This document shows, piece by piece, positions 1 through 7,843 of a DNA stretch of 29,205 nucleotides; the first letter of the stretch is position 1, and every line of letters starts with the position of its first letter. The position numbers were made by a program, and so were the translations under genes. The DNA is from Candidatus Cloacimonadota bacterium (GTDB lineage Bacteria > Cloacimonadota > Cloacimonadia > Cloacimonadales > TCS61), in NCBI GenBank assembly GCA_018654125.1, contig JABIME010000004.1, positions 1 to 29,205 of the forward strand, in the 5' to 3' direction. Below the pieces are notes generated by a model, which was given only the letters and a program-made list of their open reading frames with translations, made no database searches and had not been told where the DNA came from.

Positions 1-629
1 GTAGCTCCGAAGAATTCTAAACAGGCGGGATTTGCTCTTATCGCAGTTCCATTTTTATCGGATATCCAAGTACTGAGTGCAGAACTTTCGATGAGGTTAT
101 CGATGAACTTCGCCTGAGCCTGTAATTCTTCTTCTGCTTTATTACTTTCTGTTATATCTCTAATAACTCCGATAGTACCCTTAAATGCTTTTGTAGCAAA
201 TACTCTTGCAGAAAGCTCTCCAAGAAAAATTTCCTTGCTTTTTGTTATCATTTTCAAGTTCATATCTATAGTTGCTTTTCCAGAAGCTATAGTTTTTGTA
301 AATCCTTTTACTGCTTTTGGTATCTCTGTTTTCTTTAAAAACTTCATAAACAGATTACCTTCCATCTCTTTTGGAGAATAGCCAAAAATAGAAGTTGAAG
401 CAGGAGAGATGTAATCTATTTTACCTTTACTGTCGGTAAGAAAGATCACTTCATTTATCTGTTCTGCCATGTTTCGGAATTTTTCTTCACTTGCTTTCAG
501 TGCTTCTTCTGTTTTTAAATTTGCTTCATCTGAATTTAGAAGTTTTTCAATTTTACTTTTCAATTCTTTAATTTCAGTTAAAAGTAGTTCTTTAGTTTTT
601 TCATGATCTTTCATTTTAATCTCACCCAT
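1..629 (-). CDS. PAS-domain sensory protein, C-terminus outside window
   Basis: Reading leftward from an ATG at 629 the frame stays open to base 1, giving about 209 residues of an incomplete protein. The first 45 residues are charged and helical, probably coiled coil. A PAS domain follows (about 50-165, with SEEKFRNMAEQINEVIFLTD at its start and IGVIRDITESNKAEEEL at its end), and a second PAS begins before the edge (FIDNLIESSALSTWISDKNG). The output domain is not visible; a histidine kinase is likely from family habit but unproven. The ATG lies one base past the stop of the upstream kinase gene and has AGGA four bases ahead. An in-frame ATG at 614 with GGTGAG ahead is an equally possible start. 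Coupling to the kinase suggests one sensory pathway. Confidence 0.8.
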   Translation of the reverse strand, partial: MGEIKMKDHEKTKELLLTEIKELKSKIEKLLNSDEANLKTEEALKASEEKFRNMAEQINEVIFLTDSKGKIDYISPASTSIFGYSPKEMEGNLFMKFLKKTEIPKAVKGFTKTIASGKATIDMNLKMITKSKEIFLGELSARVFATKAFKGTIGVIRDITESNKAEEELQAQAKFIDNLIESSALSTWISDKNGTAIRANPACLEFFGA

Positions 630-630
630 A

Positions 631-2424
631 CTATCCTAATTTTTCTGCATTTCGTAAATTTATCACGAAAACTGCACCATTTGGTTTATTGTCTTCAACA
701 TAAATTACACCACCGTAATCTATAATTGTTTTTTTTACGATATATAATCCCATACCTGTATGCCCAGATTCTCCATGATGAAATCCTTCATTAAAAACTT
801 TGTACTTTATTTTATCGAGGATTCCAATACCGTTATCTGCAAATCGAATTTCACACATATCTTCATGATTTGTTATTTCAATATCAATTGCTGTTGAATT
901 TCCATGTAATATTGAATTATTAATTAGATTCTCAAAAATCGTGTAGATGTTATCATCAGCAAAAACATCACCACTGCCAGATACATTTATTTTAATTTTA
1001 TTATGATTCTTTGCAATTTCCGTAATAGTTTTATTTAAATTTAATTTAATTAGATTCGCATTGTTACTTATAAATGTTTCCTGCTTCCCATATCTTTCTA
1101 TAAGTTTAAGATCATCATTAACTCTCTTTTCAGCTTCGTCCAGCATCTCTAAATTTGCATTCTTTCGGAATATGCGTAAAGCGCTTTTAATTACGATTAG
1201 GTCGTTTGCCAGATCATGACGAATAATTTTGTTTAATGTTTTTAATCTTTCTCTGCTATTTAAAATTGCAACTTCTGTTTCTTTCTGCTCTGTTACATCA
1301 ACTATAATTCCCTCAAGATAAGATAATTCACCATCATCATTAAACACACCTTTTCCATTTTCATAAACCCATTTAACTTTGTTTTCTGAATCAATAATTC
1401 TATATTCCATAGAATATGTTTTTTTAATGTTAATGCAATCCTGAGCTGTTGTATTTACCTGCATGGAATCATCCGGATGTATAATGCTGGCAAATGTGCG
1501 ATTTTTGTTATGAATAAAATCTGATGCTGGATACCCGCTTATGTTTTCTATTTCGTCACTTATAAATTGCATCGTCCAATTCTTATCGTTACTGCAATGA
1601 TAACTTATACCAGGTATATTATCAACTAAATTACGATAATCTGTTAGGCTCGTTTGAAATTTATTGAATAAATTTGTATATGGTTTTTTTAAACTCTCCC
1701 GTATAAGAGCTCTATAAATTAGATAGAAAGAGAAAAGTTTAAACAAATGTCCGACAAAATTTGAAGTTCCATATACACTTATATAAAAGGTGAATGCTAT
1801 TTCTGATATTATAGTAAAAATGAATGAAGTTATTAGTAGCCTTAATGTTCGTTTGCTAAACTCACGTCTGAATTTATAAAATATCAAAATTGAAAATAAT
1901 AGAATTAATGAAATAATGTATTCACTAATAATTTTAAAAGGTGTAAGCCCTTCCTCTGCAATAAAACATGAAGGGAATACTCTGTAAAATGAAGATAGTA
2001 TAATTAATATAAAAATGGTGCTGTATACGATAAAAATAGAAGATTCTTTTATTTTTTTTCTTATAAAAAAGGGAGCTGTTAAAAGGGTTAGTGCTTCAAG
2101 ATATCTGGCTTGTATCCAGAATTGTGTTGGCAAATTAGCACCATAACCATGAAATATATTCATTCCTTTATAAGCCATAGTATGTAATAGATCTATGCTT
2201 CCAATAAATAAATATGCAATTCCAATAAACACAAAATAACTATTATTATTAAATTCTTTTGAATTCCATGAAAGCATAAATAAACCATAGGCAACAACAA
2301 TACTAAATAGTTCTACAATAGTATGAAATGCCAGAAAGCTATATAATTGTAATAAATATAAACCAGTTAGTAATATAAAAAGTAATATAAAATAGTAGAT
2401 AAATTGTTTTGATAATTGTTTCAT
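631..2424 (-). CDS. Membrane histidine kinase with MASE3 and PAS domains
   Basis: 597 residues. About eight hydrophobic segments fill residues 8-240, and the stretch with HTMAYKGMNIF (81-91) followed by QFWIQARYLEA (101-111) is typical of the MASE3 membrane sensor domain. A PAS domain covers about 262-382, ending GIIVDVTEQKE. The transmitter has an H-box IIRHDLANDL with phospho-acceptor His403, an N-box ENLINNS (498-504), a G1 box DNGIG (530-534) and a G2 region GMGL (557-560), so it should be an active autokinase. No receiver domain is fused and no response regulator is in the window, so the partner is unknown. The start is supported by TTTGGAG seven bases before the ATG. The next gene follows after one base, so both are probably cotranscribed. 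The ligand cannot be read from the sequence. Confidence 0.9.
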   Translation of the reverse strand: MKQLSKQFIYYFILLFILLTGLYLLQLYSFLAFHTIVELFSIVVAYGLFMLSWNSKEFNNNSYFVFIGIAYLFIGSIDLLHTMAYKGMNIFHGYGANLPTQFWIQARYLEALTLLTAPFFIRKKIKESSIFIVYSTIFILIILSSFYRVFPSCFIAEEGLTPFKIISEYIISLILLFSILIFYKFRREFSKRTLRLLITSFIFTIISEIAFTFYISVYGTSNFVGHLFKLFSFYLIYRALIRESLKKPYTNLFNKFQTSLTDYRNLVDNIPGISYHCSNDKNWTMQFISDEIENISGYPASDFIHNKNRTFASIIHPDDSMQVNTTAQDCINIKKTYSMEYRIIDSENKVKWVYENGKGVFNDDGELSYLEGIIVDVTEQKETEVAILNSRERLKTLNKIIRHDLANDLIVIKSALRIFRKNANLEMLDEAEKRVNDDLKLIERYGKQETFISNNANLIKLNLNKTITEIAKNHNKIKINVSGSGDVFADDNIYTIFENLINNSILHGNSTAIDIEITNHEDMCEIRFADNGIGILDKIKYKVFNEGFHHGESGHTGMGLYIVKKTIIDYGGVIYVEDNKPNGAVFVINLRNAEKLG

Positions 2425-2811
2425 GAAATCTCCAAAGAATAGTTATTTTTAATTAAAGTAAAGTGGTAGAAGTCGTGGCAATATGCCACAAGTGTGTTAT
2501 AATTGACCCAACAATATTTAGCAACTATGCTTAAATTATAATTAAACATTCAGTTTAAATCCTTATTATTAAAAGAATTACATTAATTATTTAATAACAA
2601 AACTATTAATAATACATTATTATAGATTGCACTTTCTATTCCAAATTGTTATAGTAAAATCAATTTAAAATTAATATTATTTAAAACTATTTAAATAGTA
2701 TTTATTAAATATTAATATAAATAACAAAATATAATACTAATTTGGAAAATTTAATTGTTAGTGTCAAAGAAAAAAATGAATTGTTTAAATTTATTTATTA
2801 AATTTTTCTTT
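2425..2811. other. AT-rich gene-free region
   Basis: 387 bases with no supportable gene. It lies between the 3' end of the P-loop ATPase gene and the 5' end of the histidine kinase gene, so it must hold the terminator of the first and the promoter of the second. Visible structure: an inverted repeat GTGGCA-ATA-TGCCAC at 2475-2489, a 14-bp perfect palindrome ACTATTTAAATAGT at 2686-2699, and an A/T-only inverted repeat at about 2765-2811. On the plus strand TTGACC (2503-2508), 17 bases, then TATGCT (2526-2531) resembles a sigma70 promoter with no gene after it; in such AT-rich DNA this may be chance. Confidence 0.6.
2475..2489. repeat. Short inverted repeat upstream of histidine kinase gene
   Basis: GTGGCA and TGCCAC are perfect six-base arms around a three-base centre, 51-65 bp before the kinase ATG. 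It is the only GC-rich patch in the surrounding gene-free DNA, so it stands out as a possible operator for the kinase gene. No known regulator site was matched, and the spacing does not fit a sigma54 promoter. Confidence 0.45.
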
Positions 2812-3510
2812 TTAAATTCCGGGATGATGAACTTTATTATTCATTTCCCAAGGCTTAGATAAAAAGTAGCTGAGGGTAATTCTGGTTTTGCCGCCAATAA
2901 TATTAGGGATTTGATCAATATATTTTTCTAATACTGTGAATTTGTTAAATTTAATATTTTCTTTTTTAGCAATTTCTTCAATTATGGCAATTCCTTCTTC
3001 AATGATGTCAGCAGTTGTATATTCCATCAAATTTGTATTGCAAACAAATTCTGAAACTTTAAGTTTAGATGCAAACTGAAGCATCTCTAGCATTTCAATA
3101 ATTCCCTCGGCATCTGAGGTGAAAGGACGCTTTGTATTAATTACAAGATGCATTTCGTATCCACGCTTATTAATATTTGCTACATATCTTGCTAAAGTTC
3201 TACAACCAGCTGGATCTCCACCTACATCAAGTATTACAACTTCATTATTGTTTTGTACAACTCCCATAATTCTTGGCGATAGCATTGGAAGATCGGCATG
3301 TTTAAATTCTCCATCAGGGGCTATAACGGTAATGCCTTTCTCTTCGAATTTTTCTCTTACATCTCTACTTCGGAAATATGGATTTACAACATCTAGATCT
3401 ACCAATGTTACTTTTTCTCCGTTTTGCGAAAATTCTCTGGCTAAATTAATTGAGTATTCACTTTTACCACTACCATAGGCACCAATTACAACAATAAGTT
3501 TATTTTTCAT
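2812..3510 (-). CDS. P-loop ATPase of the CobQ/CobB/MinD/ParA superfamily
   Basis: 232 residues, soluble, no signal peptide. The Walker A loop GAYGSGKS is at 10-17 and a Walker B-like strand VVILDVGGDPAG at 91-102; VDLDVVNPYFRSRD (37-50) matches the switch region of this superfamily. The Walker A is the ordinary GxxGxGKS form and not the MinD/ParA KGGxGKT form, so it is unlikely to be a division or partition protein. Relatives of this type in anaerobes often sit beside 2-oxoacid:ferredoxin oxidoreductase genes, but none is present here, so the client is unknown. The start is set by GAGGAATT directly before the ATG. The gene stands alone and is divergent from the exported protein gene at 3634. 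Confidence 0.75.
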   Translation of the reverse strand: MKNKLIVVIGAYGSGKSEYSINLAREFSQNGEKVTLVDLDVVNPYFRSRDVREKFEEKGITVIAPDGEFKHADLPMLSPRIMGVVQNNNEVVILDVGGDPAGCRTLARYVANINKRGYEMHLVINTKRPFTSDAEGIIEMLEMLQFASKLKVSEFVCNTNLMEYTTADIIEEGIAIIEEIAKKENIKFNKFTVLEKYIDQIPNIIGGKTRITLSYFLSKPWEMNNKVHHPGI

Positions 3511-3562
3511 AATTCCTCATATAAATCACATATTTTAATCAAGTTTCTAATTATAAGAATTA

Positions 3563-3587
3563 TTGTCAAAAAAAAATCTTTTTGACA
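3563..3587. promoter_or_regulatory. Palindromic divergent promoter element
   Basis: GTCAAAAA (3565-3572) and TTTTTGAC (3579-3586) form a perfect eight-base inverted repeat with a six-base centre. Because of the symmetry, TTGACA, the exact sigma70 -35 consensus, occurs on the plus strand at 3582-3587 and on the minus strand at 3568-3563. It lies between two divergent genes whose starts are at 3510 (minus) and 3634 (plus). The -10 elements are not clear at 17-bp spacing on either strand, so promoter function is inferred. The symmetry would also suit a dimeric regulator. Confidence 0.45.
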
Positions 3588-3633
3588 AGTTGAGCACATA
3601 AATAAGAAAGTAAAAAAAAGTTTGGAGTTAGAT

Positions 3634-4374
3634 TTGAAAAAAGTAATTTCCTTTGTATTTGTTATGGTGATATTAAGTTCTCTTTTTGCTGAGGATTATT
3701 TAGATATAAATTTTTTTATAGAACCACGGTTTGAGCACGAAAAGATAAACATGATTAATTTTTTAATTAAGAACATCAGGAATGATACGATACAGCAAGT
3801 TAATGCATTTGCCGGACGTTTATTAAAAGAGCCACAGTCAGACAGTTTAACAGCAATTTTAATTAATTCTTTAGCACCAGAAATAATATCTCCTGTAGAT
3901 TACTTCTTCTATGATAAAACAATTGAAGGTGACCTGCTTATCTCTAACATTGAAAGCGATTCTATTCCAATAATAAAAAATAAAATAATAAAATCTGATT
4001 CATTTAGTGTGGGTATTTTTGCAATTTATACTCCCGATTTTACCGTGAAGAACAATATTGCAGCTCATGCAAAACTTGAAACAGATATTTTTAGAATTGC
4101 AAAGGAGCAGGCAAAATATTTATCTAAGAAAGCAGATTATATTATCATGCTCTCAAATGTTGGAAAATATATTGATAATGACATCGTAAAAGATCTGAAT
4201 GTGAATGCTGTAGTTAGTTTTGATTATCAAAAAAAGAGGAATGAAAAACTTTCTAATAGAACAACTAAATTTTATAGTATTTTAACAAGAAAAGGTAAAT
4301 ATGGGAAGTTGCGTTTAGAATATGATAAAGGTAATTTGACTGAAAATTGGAGTGAAGTTGAGTTCAAGTATTAG
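3634..4374 (+). CDS. Exported protein resembling a metal-less 5'-nucleotidase domain
   Basis: 246 residues from a TTG at 3634. A TTG at 3622 is also in frame, but GGAG lies within 3624-3627, six bases before the second TTG, and the later start gives a clean signal peptide (MKKVISFVFVMVILSSLFA). No name is certain. The order of segments follows the N-terminal domain of UshA/5'-nucleotidases: a GDLLISNI strand (99-106), SVGIFAIYT (125-133), ADYIIMLSNVG (167-177) and NAVVSFDYQK (191-200). In real enzymes the last two read like LSHLG and GGHSH, and a GNHE motif lies before them; here the histidines are replaced and PVDYFFY (87-93) sits in the GNHE place. So it is probably non-catalytic, or a different fold. 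It is followed after 23 bp by the Xer gene. Confidence 0.6.
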   Translation: MKKVISFVFVMVILSSLFAEDYLDINFFIEPRFEHEKINMINFLIKNIRNDTIQQVNAFAGRLLKEPQSDSLTAILINSLAPEIISPVDYFFYDKTIEGDLLISNIESDSIPIIKNKIIKSDSFSVGIFAIYTPDFTVKNNIAAHAKLETDIFRIAKEQAKYLSKKADYIIMLSNVGKYIDNDIVKDLNVNAVVSFDYQKKRNEKLSNRTTKFYSILTRKGKYGKLRLEYDKGNLTENWSEVEFKY

Positions 4375-4397
4375 GGCTTAATTATAATAGGGAATTT

Positions 4398-5300
4398 ATG
4401 CAGAAAGCAATTGAAGATTTTGTGAGGACATTGATCTCTAGAGGGCTTTCTAAACTTACAATTACTGCCTATAAAAGTGATCTCTTGCAACTTGAAGAGT
4501 TTCTTCTACGATATTTTGAAGATGAAAAAATAGATGTTAACCAGGTAACCCGTTTATATCTTCGCGATTTTTTAAGACATTTAAGTGTTAATGATCGTAA
4601 CAATAGAACACTTGCCCGTAAAGCTACAACATTGAAGAGCTTCTTTCAGTTCTGTGAGAAGAACAGATATTGCTCAAAAAATCCAGCTTCAAAACTTCAC
4701 ATCCCTAAATTTGAGAAAAAACTTCCTAAATGTTTTTCAGAAAAAGAGATGGAAGATTTACTAAATATTCCAGATCTCTCCAGTAAATTCGGTATTAGAA
4801 ATCGAGCGATATTAGAATTAATATATTCTAGTGGATTAAGAATTAGTGAAATTGCAAATTGTAAAATAGGGCAGATAGACCTTGCCGAAAAACAGATCAG
4901 AGTAATTGGAAAAGGAAATAAAGAGCGGATTGTTCCACTAAGCAGTAAAGCTAAGATAGCCATAAGAAATTATACAGCAACTCGCGAGCAATTTAAATCA
5001 AGATTTAGTGATGAAACTTTCTTTTTATCAAAAAGCGGAAAACCACTTTCTACAAATGAGATCCGGGAAATATTATCTAGGTATTTAAATTTAGTAGCCA
5101 AAACAAAAGGGTATACACCTCACACTATTCGTCACTCATTCGCAACTCATCTACTTGCTCGGGGTGCAGATCTAAGAGCTGTTCAAGAAATGCTGGGTCA
5201 TGCAAATCTATCTACAACAGAGCTCTATACTCATCTCACAATTAAAGATCTAAAAAAAGTTTATGAGCAAGCGCATCCAAGAAGTAATAAAGAAGATTAA
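4398..5300 (+). CDS. xerD: Xer-type tyrosine recombinase
   Basis: 300 residues, the usual length of XerC/XerD. The N-terminal SAM-like domain (about 1-95) binds the core site. The catalytic domain has all expected residues: Arg148 (SSGLRISE), Lys172 (GKGNKER), His242 and Arg245 (PHTIRHSFATHLL), His268 (LGHANLSTTELYTH) and nucleophile Tyr277. It most likely resolves chromosome dimers at a dif site together with FtsK. Sequence alone does not separate XerC from XerD here, and a single-Xer system is possible, so the symbol is tentative. No phage or integron genes lie nearby, which argues for the housekeeping role. It ends 12 bp from the convergent lipoprotein gene. Confidence 0.88.
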   Translation: MQKAIEDFVRTLISRGLSKLTITAYKSDLLQLEEFLLRYFEDEKIDVNQVTRLYLRDFLRHLSVNDRNNRTLARKATTLKSFFQFCEKNRYCSKNPASKLHIPKFEKKLPKCFSEKEMEDLLNIPDLSSKFGIRNRAILELIYSSGLRISEIANCKIGQIDLAEKQIRVIGKGNKERIVPLSSKAKIAIRNYTATREQFKSRFSDETFFLSKSGKPLSTNEIREILSRYLNLVAKTKGYTPHTIRHSFATHLLARGADLRAVQEMLGHANLSTTELYTHLTIKDLKKVYEQAHPRSNKED

Positions 5301-5312
5301 CGATTATTTGAA

Positions 5313-6452
5313 CTATCTCGACGATGACTTATAGATCATTCCATCATCTGTAATGGTGATTTTAGATTCTGGAAAATCTTTTAATATAAGCTGTTGCATT
5401 AATTTAATAACAGAATTGTCATCATCTAAAACTACACCACTTTTATAAAGCTGTTTTGTTGGGTGTATTTTACCAGAGATGAACCTACCATCAATATCAA
5501 TTACTAATTCTACTATTGGAGCTATTCCATTTACTCCTTGAATCTTTATATTATTTATCGTGCAGAAATTTCCTAAGCTGTAAGCTATGAATCTATCTTT
5601 GTAAATATCGATAGCTCTGGTTACATGCGGACCGTGTCCCAAAATTATATCAGCTCCAGAATCGATCATCTCACGTGCAAACCGAAAGGGATTTCCACGA
5701 TCTTCACCCATGAAATATTCTTGTTTTCTTGTTATATGTTGATGCTCTTTCCCCTCAGCACCAATATGCATAGAAACAATTACAATATCACAATTATTAT
5801 TAAGTTCAATAATTTGTTCTCTAATCAATTTAATATTATGAATATTAACCACACCATAATTGGGTGAAACTGCTAAAAACCCATAAGAAATATTGTTAAT
5901 CTCAAATTGTGTTGTTGGAACATCCGCATATCCTGCATAATATATGTTACTTTTCATTAATGAGAATTCAGTTGCTCTTTTACCCTCAATACCCATATCT
6001 AAAGCATGATTATTGGCAGTGCTTAAAAGGTTATATCCAACGTTTGACAGTATTTCAGCAGAATTATCTGCCATTGCAAAAACGTACTCTTTATTTTTAG
6101 GAATTCCTGTGTTACCACAAATTGCACCTTCAAGGTTTCCAAATGTAATATCACCATTCTTTAGAATTTTCTGAACATCTGCCTCAAAAAAGTATGTTCC
6201 AACATTATCTGGTATAAATGAATTACTGTCTATGATGGTTCCCAGCATTAGGTCACCTGTTGCAATAATTTTAACAGGACCTATAATAAGTGGTGGTTCT
6301 AATAGTAATCTGTTGCTTATTTGTGTAGAATCTTGAGGAATTTCTATGTTTAAAACATTTTGCGTTGAAGCAATATCTTTGCTTACAACTATTTTGCTAT
6401 TAGAGCATGAAAATAAAAATAGAACTAAAAGCAAAAAGGAAAAGTTCTTCAT
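5313..6452 (-). CDS. CapA/PgsA-family lipoprotein
   Basis: 379 residues. The start is fixed by GAGGAATTTTCT before the ATG and by a lipoprotein signal (MKNFSFLLLVLFLFSC) with lipidated Cys16. From about residue 60 it follows the CapA-type metallophosphoesterase-like family: ATGDLML (64-70), GNLEG (105-109), TANNHALDMG (145-154), SMHIGAE (227-233), LGHGPHV (271-277) and YSLGNFC (291-297). These are the metal-ligand positions of the fold and all are intact. Family members work in poly-gamma-glutamate capsule synthesis or related cell-surface chemistry; no capB or capC is nearby, so a poly-glutamate role is doubtful. It is the last gene of the four-gene minus-strand operon starting at 8494. Confidence 0.82.
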   Translation of the reverse strand: MKNFSFLLLVLFLFSCSNSKIVVSKDIASTQNVLNIEIPQDSTQISNRLLLEPPLIIGPVKIIATGDLMLGTIIDSNSFIPDNVGTYFFEADVQKILKNGDITFGNLEGAICGNTGIPKNKEYVFAMADNSAEILSNVGYNLLSTANNHALDMGIEGKRATEFSLMKSNIYYAGYADVPTTQFEINNISYGFLAVSPNYGVVNIHNIKLIREQIIELNNNCDIVIVSMHIGAEGKEHQHITRKQEYFMGEDRGNPFRFAREMIDSGADIILGHGPHVTRAIDIYKDRFIAYSLGNFCTINNIKIQGVNGIAPIVELVIDIDGRFISGKIHPTKQLYKSGVVLDDDNSVIKLMQQLILKDFPESKITITDDGMIYKSSSR

Positions 6453-6491
6453 AGAAAATTCCTCAAAAATTCAATATTGATATTCTAAATA

Positions 6492-7076
6492 TTATTTTAT
6501 AACTTCAACTGATTCAATAATAATATTTTCAACTGGCCAATCTGGCATTCCTGTTTTAGGATTTACTTGTGTAGCTACAACCTTAATTGCATTAACAATT
6601 TCCATTCCTTTGGTTACTTTACCAAAAACGCAATAGCCCCAGCCACGTTTTTTGTCAGTGTGATCTAAAAAATTGTTGTCCTTCACATTAATAAAGAACT
6701 GTGATGAAGCTGAGTGCGGATTGTTTGTTCTTGCCATTGCTATTGTTCCAATTTCGTTTGAAAGTTTGTTGTCAGCTTCATTTTGAATTCCATCATAAGT
6801 ATCAGTTTTATGATCTCCTTCTACTGTGAATCCACCACCTTGAATCATAAAGTTATTTATCACACGGTGAAAAACTGTTCCATTAAAGAATCCATCATTT
6901 GCATATTTTACAAAGTTCTCAACAGTTATTGGTGCTTTATCTGCGTAAAGTTCCAATTCTATTGTTCCCATATTTGTAACCATTTTCACAATCACATTTT
7001 CATTTGCTTCTAAATTACTCATAGTACACACTCCCATTAGTATAATTGCTATTAACACATACAATTTTGTTTTCAT
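6492..7076 (-). CDS. Exported cyclophilin-type peptidyl-prolyl isomerase
   Basis: 194 residues with a signal peptide (hydrophobic 5-19, likely cut after NLEA at 21-24), so it acts in the periplasm as a proline cis-trans isomerase in protein folding. The cyclophilin core is complete: FHRVINNFMIQGG (69-81) with catalytic Arg71 and Phe76, TIAMARTNNPHSASSQFFIN (111-130), and FLDHT...GWGYCVFGKV (136-155), close to bacterial PpiA/PpiB. A Cys at 17 lies in the signal region but the preceding LMGV is a poor lipobox, so I do not call it a lipoprotein. AGGAGA precedes the ATG by nine bases. It sits between the LpxH-like and CapA-like genes in the same orientation, 39-40 bp from the second. Confidence 0.92.
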   Translation of the reverse strand: MKTKLYVLIAIILMGVCTMSNLEANENVIVKMVTNMGTIELELYADKAPITVENFVKYANDGFFNGTVFHRVINNFMIQGGGFTVEGDHKTDTYDGIQNEADNKLSNEIGTIAMARTNNPHSASSQFFINVKDNNFLDHTDKKRGWGYCVFGKVTKGMEIVNAIKVVATQVNPKTGMPDWPVENIIIESVEVIK

Positions 7077-7110
7077 TTTTGCTATTCTCCTATTTTTTTT
7101 TTGTTTATAT

Positions 7111-7833
7111 TTATATGTAAAATTTTAATTCAATCTTTCCATTAATCATCTTTAGATATGAATAATTATTAATCCAGTCACCAGCATTTGCATAAATACC
7201 ATTTTCATATTTCTCAATTTTAGGAAGATGCGAGTGTCCTAATATAACCAGATCCACTTCATTCAACTTCTTTTTAGAAAATTGAATAAGACCATGCTCA
7301 CGTTTATTAAAAGTGCCATCTGGCTTTTGTTGTTTACGGCTTGATCTACTCATATTCTTACCAATATTTAAAGCAATATCAGGATGCAAATTACCAAATA
7401 TCCACATGATAAATTTATTACGAATAATTTTGCGGAAGATTTGATAGCGCAGATCATTAGAAGTATATCGATCTCCATGAGAGATAAATGTTTTCACTCC
7501 ATCTAAGGTTTCACAGAAATTATCTTTATAAACTTCAACTCCAATTATTCCTGTAAGAAAATCTTTAAACCAAAAATCATGATTACCAGCTATAAACACA
7601 ATTCTTACACCATTTTGCCTTAACTCATGAAGTTTAACCAATAGCGGGAAATATCCTTTTATTATAAATTTTTTCCAAACGAACCAAAGGTCAAAAATAT
7701 CTCCGTTCAGAATTAACAGATCAGCATCATCTTTAATGCTATCTAGAAAAGATATCACTTTTTCTCTGCGCTGAATATCATTCTTGCCTTCAACAAATTT
7801 TAAATGAAAATCAGAAGCAATATATACATTCAT
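7111..7833 (-). CDS. LpxH-like UDP-2,3-diacylglucosamine diphosphatase family protein
   Basis: 240 residues, calcineurin-like phosphoesterase with the full metal set: DFH (8-10), GDIFD (44-48), GNHD (83-86), SHGD (118-121) and GHSHLP (199-204). The spacing and the large insertion between SHGD and GHSH, rich in basic and aromatic residues (122-180), fit LpxH, which cleaves UDP-2,3-diacylglucosamine to lipid X in lipid A synthesis at the inner membrane. The envelope setting and nearby Kdo genes support this, but paralogues of the same family with other substrates exist in FCB-type bacteria, so I leave the symbol blank. GAGGAAA precedes the ATG. It lies 10 bp after the DUF4159 gene. Confidence 0.78.
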   Translation of the reverse strand: MNVYIASDFHLKFVEGKNDIQRREKVISFLDSIKDDADLLILNGDIFDLWFVWKKFIIKGYFPLLVKLHELRQNGVRIVFIAGNHDFWFKDFLTGIIGVEVYKDNFCETLDGVKTFISHGDRYTSNDLRYQIFRKIIRNKFIMWIFGNLHPDIALNIGKNMSRSSRKQQKPDGTFNKREHGLIQFSKKKLNEVDLVILGHSHLPKIEKYENGIYANAGDWINNYSYLKMINGKIELKFYI

Positions 7834-7843
7834 AATATTTTCC

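Noticed and set aside
2475..2489. Possible sigma54 promoter, because TGGCA and TGCC resemble -24/-12 elements
   Set aside because: The GG-to-GC spacing is six bases on one strand and seven on the other, not the required ten; it is better read as an inverted repeat.
3119..3478. Plus-strand 119-codon ORF opposite the P-loop ATPase gene
   Set aside because: It lies wholly antisense to a gene with clear motifs, has no ribosome site and no recognisable domain.
4398..5300. Xer-like gene as a mark of an integrated mobile element
   Set aside because: It has housekeeping XerC/D length and residues, and no attachment repeats, phage genes or composition change were seen around it.
5335..5363. Hairpin with a short T-run just past the xer stop, possible terminator
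   Set aside because: The stem is eight pairs with a two-base bulge, mostly A-T, and lies inside the coding end of the convergent lipoprotein gene; too weak to call.
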